Part shown: piece by piece, positions 32,298 to 40,000 of the stretch
How the letters are laid out: every line of letters starts with the position of its first letter
How positions within the stretch are numbered: position 1 is the first letter of the stretch
Assembly (NCBI GenBank): GCA_963575745.1
Contig: CAUYUJ010019949.1
Coordinates: 521,964-561,963 of the forward strand
DNA: 40,000 nt
Direction of reading: 5' to 3'
Origin: Prorocentrum cordatum
Lineage: Eukaryota > Sar > Dinophyceae > Prorocentrales > Prorocentraceae
Position numbers and translations under genes: made by a program
Notes under the pieces: model-generated
The model's database searches: none
Seen by the model: the letters and a program-made list of their open reading frames with translations, nothing else
What the model was told of the DNA's origin: nothing

Positions 32298-33427
32298 ATG
32301 GCCAGAGGCGACGTGTTGGCAGCAGCTGCCGCGTCTGATTTGCCTGAGCTATGTTGTCGCAGTCTCTGTTCACACGACGGGCGTGATCATCCAGGGATCT
32401 CGGCAGCCGCTCGTGCAGCATTTCGGCTCCAGACCATAAGTCGCAAGGCCGCGAAGTTTTGGGAGCGTTTGGACATCGCCTTCCACGTCAATCGCCGCAC
32501 CAACACTGCGAAGGCGACATCGTTCTTCTCTAAGCTCCACGTGCAACTTGGCGCTCACGACGTCGGGGCAGACCGCATGATGGACAGCACCTGCGACGAG
32601 CACCTCAGCACATCCGAGGAGGACATCACCTGCCATGCCGAGGCCGGCACCTTCGACCAGTCGGACGGACCTCCGACAAGGAGTACAGCGCTGACGAGGA
32701 CAGGACCACCACCTACGGCATGAACGACTTGGGTGCGATCGACTCGTTGTCGACTCAGTATTGTGCAAGTTTCTCTTCTGGTACGTGTGCGGACAAGCCT
32801 GGGCCAGATGGTAGCTTTGGGCAGTTCCACATCGGGGAGGGGTCCAGCTGGTTTCGCAGACTGACGTGAGCACCGCGCGCCGCATCTTGGTGCTCTCTGA
32901 GCGCGAGCTCGTGGAGCACGCGACGCTCGGGGAGCTCCGCAAGTTTCGCAAGGACATCGACCTCATCAGCCATGATCTCGACTACAGGTACCACGATACC
33001 GCCGGCTACGGTTGCCAGAATGATTGCAATAATCAAGTGGGCATCGACTTTATTGGCGGTGACATCGATTCCATCGGCCTCCGTGGCATCGATCACATCA
33101 GCCACGAGTGCCAGAATGGCATCGCCAATCTCCAGTACAAGACGGCCAGCTTCAAGTTCGCGGTGGGCAAGTGCCAGTTGTTCTCGGAGTTTGGGTTGGA
33201 CTTCGCTGCTGCGGGTACCGTCGAGTTGCCGCCCTAGAATACGGGCGCTGACGAGCGGCAGTGCTCCCTCAGCAACGCCGCCGAGCTCCTTAGAAAGAAG
33301 AAGCTGCTGCACCACTACGCACAGTTCGCATCCAGTCCGGGCCACACTACCCGTGTTGAAGCTGCAACCGTTGGGCGTGATCTTTGTTTTGTTGCCGGTT
33401 CGGAACCTCTCGACGACGGCGGTGTGA
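32298..33427 (+). pseudogene. Broken unknown gene, possibly retroposed
   Basis: I do not recognise the protein. Frame 3 from ATG 32298 gives MARGDVLAAAAA, AAKFWERLDIAFHVNRRTN and SEEDITCHAEAGTFDQSDG; near 32670 the sense moves to frame 2 (SDKEYSADEDRTTTYGMNDL to TGA 32867-32869), then to frame 1 (STARRILVLSERELVEHATL and on). Frame 1 continues through QYKTASFKFAVGKCQLFSEF to TAG 33235-33237 and past it as TGADERQCSLSNAAELLRKK. Acidic and Ser/Thr-rich parts suggest a soluble protein. The shifts could be decay or missed introns; no GT-AG pair I tried restores the frame. With the SL-like motif upstream, a decayed retroposed copy is my preferred reading. Confidence 0.4.
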
Positions 33428-33900
33428 GCAAGATGTTCGGACACAAATCTGAGTTGGGGTTGGTGCGATTCAGTGGCGTGTTTTACAGTACCGGCTACGC
33501 GCAGTCTTGTTATGTTTGCGAACACTACATACGGCCTCTGGCCTTGCTGTCACCCCTCTGGGGTTACGGATTTCGCATGCTGTCGATCTGCCAGCGGGAT
33601 CCTTGGACTCTCCTCTCTCCTTTTGCTGTTTTGCCCTTTCTCGCCCCCCCCCCCCCTCGCGGCCCGCGCGCTCCTCCTCCCCTCCTCCTCCTCCTCCTCC
33701 TCCTCGTCCTCGTCCTCGTCCTCCTCCTCCGCCTCCTCCTCGTCCGCGTCCTCCTCCTCGTCGTCCCCGTCCTCCCCCTCCTCCTCCTCCTCCTCCTCCT
33801 CCTCCTTTTCCTCCTCCTCCTCCTCCTCATCCTCATCCTGCTTCTCATCATAATCCTCCTCGTCCTCCTGCTCCCCCTCGTCGTCGTCGCGGTTGCTCTG
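33428..33900. repeat. CTC/GTC triplet tract
   Basis: The unique flank runs to about 33630, then C-rich sequence and CTC triplets interrupted by GTC, GCG and CAT between 33666 and 33890. Long Leu, Ser or Pro frames are repeat artefacts. Confidence 0.85.
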
Positions 33901-34129
33901 CGGCGGCCCAGATGCCCAGATTCTCGCGTTGTGAAACGAACGCGACGAGAGGTTTTTCGTTCTCGTCGGCCTCTGGGCGCCCTGGCCGGGCTTGGGACCG
34001 TAGAAAAATTATTCAGAATGAGAAACCAGTCCCGGGGAAGGGGTCCAGACCTTTAGGGATCGACGTGGAAATCATTTTGGCGGAGGGCCAGGCCATCTGA
34101 AGCTGCGGGGACCGCGACGCAAGTGAGAA
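33901..34129. other. Unassigned spacer
   Basis: Ordinary complexity; nothing was recognised. Confidence 0.4.
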
Positions 34130-35150
34130 GAAGCAGGGGGACGAGTGCGGGGTGTGCCAACATGGAGCGGGTGCGCCACGCGGACCCTGCCACTCAGGCC
34201 GTGGATCGAGCTCCCTATGGGGCCACGGCACGTGAGAGGTGAGACGAATCGGATGTGGGCGCGCCATGCGGACCCGACCACTGGGGCTTTCGGTGGGGCC
34301 CCCTACCGGGCCACGAAGCGTGTGAGGGGTGTGCCGATTCAGATGCGGGTGCGCCACGCCCTTCGGGTCCGCGAAACGTGTGAGGGGTGCGCCGGATAGG
34401 GTGCGGATCCGCCACGCAGAGTTTGCAGCTGGGGCCTTCGGTGGATTTGCCTCCAGGGCCACGAAACGTGTGAAGGGTGTGCCGAATCGGGTGCGGGTTC
34501 GCCGTGCGGACCCTGCCGCTGGGGCCTTCGGGTGGGGCTTTTATAAGGCCACAAGACGTTTTAGGGGTGTGCTGAACCGGCACCGGGCATGCCATGCGGA
34601 CCCTGCCGCTGGGGCCTTCGGGTGGGTTCTTTAGAAGGCCGAAAGACGTGTTAGGGCCACGAAACGTGTGAGGGTTGTGCTGGGTCGGGTGCGGGTACGC
34701 CATGCGGACCCCGGAGCTGGGGCCTTCGGAGGCATTCCCCATGGAGTCACGAAGCGTGTGAGAAGTTTGCCGAAACATGCGCGAGTACGCCATGCAGGCT
34801 CTGCCGCTGGGGCCTTCGGTAGAGCCCCTTGAGGAACCATGAAGCCTTTGAGGGGTCTGTTGAAGCGGGTGCGGGTACGCCATGCGCACTGCAGCTGGGA
34901 CCTTCGGTGGAGCTGTGCGCCATGCACACCCAGCAGCTGGGGCATTCGGTGGAGCTCCTTATGGGGCCACGAAGCGTGCGAGGGATTTACTGAATTGGGC
35001 GAGAGCACGCCACGCGCACCCTGCAGCTGGGGCTTTCCGGTGGGGTCCCTACAAGGCCAAAAGACGTGTTAGGGCCACGAAACGTGTGAGCGTTGTACCG
35101 TTTCGGGCGCGGGCTTGGGCCTTCGGTTGGGTTTCGTAAGGTGCCGGGAA
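34130..35150 (+). repeat. About 90-bp tandem array, about 11 units
   Basis: The anchor GGGGCCTTCGG occurs at 34431, 34521, 34611, 34719, 34809 and, slightly changed, at 34897, 34939 and 35029; the commonest offset is exactly 90 bp. Offsets of 108 and 42 reflect an 18-bp insertion and a partial unit. Each unit contains CGCCATGCGGACCCTGCC, the anchor, and GGCCACGAAGCGTGTGAGGG. On the minus strand 34215-34889 stays open as a 30-residue repeat (EGPSGRVRMAYPHP-like), because 90 is a multiple of three. I have no evidence that it is translated. Confidence 0.9.
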
Positions 35151-35443
35151 GCGACCAAAAATCGATTTGTCTGGAATTATTGTGAATTCTTTGGCGTGTC
35201 ATGGGGACGGTCCCTACTTCCTGAAAGGATGGACTCAACCACCGGAGGAGGCGGAAGAGGAGGAAAGGAGGAGGAAGAAGGAATTGGTAGGAATAAACCT
35301 TGGTGGTGGCAGATGAAAGCCAGACGAAATTGTTCTCCCTACCTCCTCCAATGAGGACCGGTGCTGAAGCAAGCGATGATGTATTGCGTTGCCGGGGGAA
35401 GCGTCCGGAACAAGGCGCATGGCGCGAAGCGCCACTGCAGTCT
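35151..35443. other. Spacer with small GC hairpin
   Basis: Ordinary sequence. TGGCGC-GAA-GCGCCA at 35418-35432 is a 6-bp perfect hairpin with the same GAA loop as the HLE ends, but it lacks the CTAG terminus. Confidence 0.5.

Positions 35444-35487
<44 letters not shown>
35444..35487. repeat. (TA)n microsatellite
   Basis: About 20 TA units, then GA, immediately before the 5' end of HLE-2. The right flank of HLE-2 (ATAGATATATACACAC) is similar, so this was probably one AT-rich target. Confidence 0.95.
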
Positions 35488-37347
35488 TATACATATAACG
35501 GCGCACCGGGTCCGGGGGCCCGGGGCCGGGACCTCGACCACAAATGTGCGCCCCGGGGGGCCCGGAGGCTCGTCGGGGCTTGCCGGAGGCCTCCCCGGTC
35601 AGACAAGACGGCCCCAGGAGCGCCCAAGACGGCCCAAGAAACTTCCAAGAGGCCTCCAAGAGGGCTCCGAGATGCTGAAGATGGCCTCCAGACGTCCAAG
35701 GACGCCCCCAAGAGGCCCCAAGAAGCCTCCAACATGCGTCCCAAGAGGGCCCCTAGACGCAAAAATTGGCCCATTCCCTTCGTAAAACGTACATTTTTCA
35801 ACAAAGTTGCTTTTTGGGCTTTCCGACGTTACAGGACGGCCCAAGAGGCGCCCAAGACCGCCCCAAGACGGCCCAAGAAGCTTCCAGAGGGCCCCAGGAC
35901 AGCCCAAGAGGGCCCCAAGACGGCCCAAGAGGCGCCCAAGATGGCCCAAGAGGGCCCCAAGACGGGCCCAAGAGGGGGCCCAGAGGGGGACCACGAACCG
36001 CAAGCTCGAGCCTTCCGCCCCAAGAGGCCGCCAGGAGGCCCCCAGGAGGCCCCTCAAGAGGCCCCAGGAGACCCCAGACGTCCAAGGACGCCCCCAAGAC
36101 GCCCCAAGAAGCCTCCAACATGCGTCCCAAGAGGGCCCCTAGACGCAAAAATTGGCCCATTCCCTTCGTAAAACGTACATTTTCAACAAAGTCGCCTTTT
36201 GGGCTTTCCGACGTTACAGGACGGCCCAAGAGGCGCCCAAGACCGCCCCAAGACGGCCCAAGAAGCTTCCAAGAGGGCCCCAGGACAGCCCAAGAGGGCC
36301 CCAAGACGGCCCAAGAGGCGCCCAAGATGGCCCAAGAGGGCCCCAAGACGGGCCCAAGAGGGGGCCCAGAGGGGGACCACGAACCGCAAGCTCGAGCCTT
36401 CCGCCCCAAGAGGCCGCCAGGAGGCCCCCAGGAGGCCCCTCAAGAGGCCCCAGGAGACCCCAGACGTCCAAGGACGCCCCCAAGAGGCCCCAAGAAGCCT
36501 CCAACATGCGTCCCAAGAGGGCCCCTAGACGCAAAAGTTGGCCCATTCCCTTCGTAAAACGTACATTTTCAACAAAGTTGTCTTTTGGGCTTTCCGACGT
36601 TACAGGACGGCCCAAGAGGCGCCCAAGACCGCCCCAAACGGCCCAAGAAGCTTCCAAGAGGGCCCCAGGACAGCCCAATAGGGCCCCAAGACGGCCCAAG
36701 AGGCGCCTAAGATGGCCCAAGAGGGCCCCAAGACGGGCCCAAGAGGGGACCCAGAGGGGGACCACGAACCGCAAGCTCGAGCCTTCCGCCCCAAGAGGCC
36801 GCCAGGAGGCCCCCAGGAGGCCCCTCAAGAGGCCCCAGGAGACCCCAGACGTCCAAGGACGCCCCCAAGAGGCCCCAAGAAGCCTCCAACATGCGTCCCA
36901 AGAGGGCCCCTAGACGCAAAAATTGGCCCATTCCCTTCGTAAAACGTACATGTTCAACAAAGTTGTCTTTTGGGCTTTCCGACGTTACAGGACGGCCCAA
37001 GAGGCGCCCAAGACCGCCCCAAGACGGCCCAAGAAGCTTCCAAGAGGGCCCCAGGACAGCCCAAGAGGGCCCCAAGACGGCCCAAGAGGCGCCCAAGATG
37101 GCCCAAGAGGGCCCCAAGACGGGCCCAAGAGGGGGCCCAGAAGGGGACCACGAACCGCAAGCTCGAGCCTTCCGCCCCAAGAGGCCGCCAGGAGGCCCCC
37201 AGGAGGCCCCTCAAGAGGCCCCAGGCGACCCCAGACGTCCAAGGACGCCCCCACGACGCTTCGCGTCACCAATTTCTTCTCACAACGATTCCTGGGTCTG
37301 TGACTCGACAGAACCTAAGCGCGCGCGAAGCGCGCGCGTGGTTCTAG
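35488..37347 (+). mobile_element. HLE-2: second copy of the Helitron-like element
   Basis: 1860 bp with the same first bases as HLE-1 (TATACATATAACGGCG), the same roughly 110-bp GC-rich 5' segment, the same 386-bp tandem units and the identical 38-bp 3' palindrome ending GGTTCTAG. About 60 bp just before the palindrome differs from HLE-1, as in Helitrons that swap 3' parts. The insertion is in (TA)n-type DNA. No gene was recognised inside. Confidence 0.75.
35594..37255 (+). repeat. 386-bp tandem array in HLE-2
   Basis: The landmark TTCGTAAAACGTACATTTTC (with small changes) occurs at 35779, 36165, 36551 and 36936: offsets 386, 386 and 385. Units are nearly identical to each other and to those of HLE-1. 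Confidence 0.95.
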
Positions 37348-37582
37348 ATAGATATATACACACATACAACATACAAATGACGGGCTTAGCTCTCTGCCGC
37401 CAGCCTCCTCTGACATTGGCTGCGTGGCCATGTTTATCGGTTGGTTGACTTGTTTTCATGTCAATCGGCTTGTTGGCAACTCGGCTGGTTGGCTCGCCGT
37501 CAAAATTGCATGGTTGGCAACTCGTCTGGGCTACTTGCCGGTTGGCTGGCTGGCTCTTTGCCTGCGCCTGTAATGATAAGGG
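37348..37582. other. AT-rich flank and GTTGGCTGG-rich stretch
   Basis: ATAGATATATACACACATAC follows HLE-2; 37436-37560 has many TTGGCTGG / TTGGCAACTCG words at irregular spacing. No gene was seen. Confidence 0.5.
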
Positions 37583-38020
37583 ATGGTGGCCTCGAGCGCG
37601 CGCATCGTTATGTAGTTACGAGGCATGGTTGTCTCGGGAGCGCGCGTGCCGTAATTGACGCGTGGTTGCCGCATGGGGGCGCGCGTCGCAATTAATTTGG
37701 AAAGTTAATGTCGGGAGCGCGTATTTGTTATATTGCAAAATGGGCTGTGGCCCGGGAACGCAAGCAAGTTGTTATTTACCAGCGACGATGGCCTCGGCAG
37801 CACCGAAGCGTTGTAATGTACGTAGGTGGCCGCGGGAGCATCGATGGTAACTTACACAGGAGAGTGCCCCTTGTGTCGCGCACGCGTCGAAAGTTATTCG
37901 GGGTAGAGGCCCTAGGGGCGCATCTGGTGCATTTTACAAATGAATGTCGCCTCGGGCGCGCACTTGCCGCGCTTTGAAAGAGACTGTGGCCCAAGGAGCG
38001 CGCATCTGTTGTTGTTCCCA
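37583..38020. repeat. Degenerate 35-45-bp minisatellite, about 11 units
   Basis: Units follow the pattern ATGGT(T/G)GCCTCGGGAGCGCG, a few variable bases, then GTTATT or GTAATT. Unit starts are near 37584, 37625, 37660, 37700, 37741, 37786, 37825, 37867, 37904, 37940 and 37980. The repeat is strongly diverged but the alternation of a GC-rich and an AT-rich half is regular. Confidence 0.7.
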
Positions 38021-38065
38021 ACCATCCTGTGGTGTTGGGTCCTCGTTTTGACAAGACAGCGCCCC

Positions 38066-38209
38066 ACGTTCTCCTCCTCCTCCTCCTCCTCCTCCTCCTC
38101 CTCCTCCTCCTCCTCCTCCTCCCCGTCCTCCCTCCTTCCTCCTCCCCTTCCTCCCTGCGTTTCACCCACCCTGTGTTTCGTGGCCCTCCTCCTTCCTCCC
38201 TGCGTTTTA
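38066..38209. repeat. CTC triplet tract
   Basis: A pure CTC run at about 38070-38122, then CT-rich sequence that leads into the tandem array. Confidence 0.9.
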
Positions 38210-39020
38210 CCAACCCAGTACAAGGCTTCGTAGCCTTAAAGGGGGCCCGACCAAAGGTCCCAGTGCTACCGTCCGCATGCGGCCCGCACACCCAGTACAG
38301 CGCTTCGTGGCCCCATAGGGGGGCCCCACTGAAGGTCCCAGTGCTACCGTCCCCATGCGTCCCGCACACCCAGTACAGCGCTTCGTGGCCCCATAGAGAC
38401 TCCACCGAAGCCCCAAGTGGGAACGTCCGCGCGCGTCCCGAAACACCCAATTTGGCAACTTCGCCCGCCCAGTACAGCCTTTCGTGGCCCCACAGGGAGC
38501 TCCACCGAAACCCCCAGTGCCACCGTCCGCATGCGTCCCGAAACACCAAATGTGGCATTTTTCACCCACCCAGTACAGCGCTTCGTGGCCCCATGGGGAG
38601 CTCCACCCGAGGCCCCAGTGCCACCGTCCGCATGCGTCCCGAAAACCAAATGTGGCATATTCACCGACCCGGTACAACGTTTTGTGGCCCCATAGGGAGC
38701 TCACCGAAGCCCCCAGTGGGACCGTCCGCATGCGTCCCGGAAGCTTAATTTGGCAAGTTCACCCACCCAGTACAGCGCTTCGTGGCCCCATAGGCAGCTC
38801 CACCGAAGCCCCCAGTGGGACCGTCCGCATCCCAATTTCGCAATTTTGCCCACCCAGTTTTCTGCTTCGTGGCCTCATAGGGAGCTCCACCGAAGCCCCC
38901 AGTGGGACTGTCCGCATGCGTCCTGGAAGCCCAAGGTGGCACACCACCCACCCAGTACAGCGTCCCCCCCCACCCAGTGCAGCGCTTCGTGGCCCCAAAG
39001 GGAGCTTCACCGAAGAAGAT
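38210..39020 (-). repeat. 80-100-bp tandem array, inverted relative of the 34-kb array
   Basis: The anchor CGCTTCGTGGCCCC (with variants) occurs at 38301, 38379, 38478, 38579, 38678, 38776, 38863 and 38983, with a partial copy near 38225. The reverse complement of the core (38769-38808) matches 34937-34976 at about 36 of 40 positions. Units here carry an extra segment (CACCCACCCAGTACAG) not found in the 34-kb array. Confidence 0.85.
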
Positions 39021-39600
39021 ATTCACATTTGCGGTACCCACAACTGCATATGGCTGGGTCCTTCGCCAGGATACTTGTATTCCACGTCTCTGCAGGCCAC
39101 CCAGGAATTCCGATGATCCTTTTTTCAGCTGGGGATCACGCGCCCTTATTTCTTACAACCAGAAACAAAGGTTTATAGCATTTGGATCCTTGGAACAGAG
39201 GAAATGCGCTGGAACGGATACTGGAACCAAGGTGTGAAAATGTATTCCACGCAGCCTCGTGGCCCCCAAGTGGGCCAGAGGTAACTACATATATGTATAT
39301 ATAGCCATTGATGCCGCATATCTGAAATATGCACATACATTGTTTCATGTGCATGTATACATGAGCACATACATACATATACATGTATAGAATTTGCATT
39401 CGTGTATTGAACGTACACGCATATGTTCATACACCATTGGGGGGTGAAGATATGTGTATATAGCATACATACATGCATGCACATATACATACATATGTGT
39501 ATATCTATATATTATTTGTATACTATTGTGGACCCGTGTATTAAATCCACGGAGCTGCGTGAGTCGAGGTTTGCCGACGCGCGCTTCTGTCTGCGGCGCA
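39021..39600. repeat. Unique spacer and AT-rich CATA/TATG microsatellite region
   Basis: 39021-39240 is ordinary sequence. 39285-39535 is AT-rich with many ACATAC, TGTATA and GCATGC words. No gene or tRNA was recognised. Confidence 0.6.
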
Positions 39601-39649
39601 CAAATTCGAGCAAGTTCGAACCAACGTGGAATCGATTGATCTCGCCTTT

Positions 39650-40000
39650 TCAAGCCCTCTTGGGGGTCCTCCTGGGGCTCGTTTGGGGCGAGTGAGGCCC
39701 TGTGGGGCCGTCTTCACAGCATCTAGGGCCGTCTTGGGGTCCTCGTGGGCAGGCTCGGGGCCCTCTTGGCCTGTGGGCCTCCTGGTAGCTTGTTGGGCCG
39801 TCTTTGGGGCCTCATGGGGGTCTGTTGGGCCGTCTTGGGGGCCTCTTGGGCCCCCCTGAGGCTTCTCCGGGGCTGTCTTGGAGCTTTCGAGAGAGCGAGA
39901 ATCTCAGAATCCGTAGGAAACCCATGGAAAATCTACGATGTCGGCCTCTTTGGGCCCTTTAGGGTGTCCCCTCGGAGCCGTCCTGGGTCGTCTTGGTGGC
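39650..40000 (+). repeat. Degenerate CTTGGGGCC repeat, block 4
   Basis: GGGGCCGTCTTGGGG-type motifs in the same orientation as blocks 1 and 2, running off the window end. Confidence 0.8.

Noticed and set aside
32989-33134. GT-AG intron in the unknown gene
   Set aside because: Sites exist (ACAG|GTACC and CTCCAG|TAC), but splicing them shifts the frame away from the plausible downstream protein text.
39560-39640. tRNA-like GGTTCGAA word on the minus strand
   Set aside because: No matching acceptor or anticodon stems could be found around it.

Overview
The window reads as nuclear DNA of a dinoflagellate. The best single piece of evidence is a perfect 22-nt dinoflagellate spliced-leader (SL) sequence at 5471-5492. 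It is supported by very few intact genes, high GC with purine/pyrimidine triplet tracts, two decayed LINE families and a decayed Pif1-like helicase of a protein type I associate with dinoflagellates. I cannot name the species from the sequence; a large repeat-rich genome such as Prorocentrum is an inference.

Only two stretches look like ordinary genes. At 2833-3369 there is the C-terminal part of an alpha-galactosidase-like (GH27) protein, and at 4074-5261 an intact SLC35C2-like (DMT superfamily) transporter. Almost everything else is mobile-element debris or tandem repeat.

Layout. 1-2450: an exact 73-bp tandem array, a GAG-rich tract with a higher-order period of about 270 bp, and a degenerate CTTGGGGCC-type repeat. 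2450-5300: the two genes. 5471-15290: LINE-A, which begins with an SL, has a coiled-coil ORF1 region, an endonuclease and a reverse transcriptase, and is split by a 5.4-kb inverted-repeat element (TIR-1, 5916-11304). TIR-1 carries more than 3 kb of TAC triplet repeat, itself hit by a small foldback element. 15628-19622: a GCAAATCG cluster followed by the Pif1-like helicase pseudogene. 19623-26475: mostly unassigned, with foldbacks, short tandem duplications, microsatellites and one orphan mobile-element terminus. 26478 to about 31700: LINE-B (linker, RT, RNase H, zinc-finger tail), split cleanly by a 1.89-kb Helitron-like element (HLE-1, 26720-28605). 32235-33427: a degraded SL-like motif followed by a broken unknown gene. 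34130-39020: two related tandem arrays in opposite orientation on either side of a second Helitron-like copy (HLE-2, 35488-37347). The window ends with an AT-rich tract and more CTTGGGGCC repeat.

How the parts relate: the LINE-A copy looks like a retrotransposed, trans-spliced transcript; TIR-1 and HLE-1 inserted later into LINE-A and LINE-B. In LINE-B, removing HLE-1 rejoins the reading frame exactly, without target duplication. HLE-1 and HLE-2 share the same 5' end, the same 386-bp internal tandem unit and the same hairpin plus CTAG 3' end, though the DNA just before that hairpin differs. The strongest candidates for undescribed biology are HLE-1/HLE-2, TIR-1 with its helically phased subterminal motifs, and the LINE that carries an SL at its 5' end.
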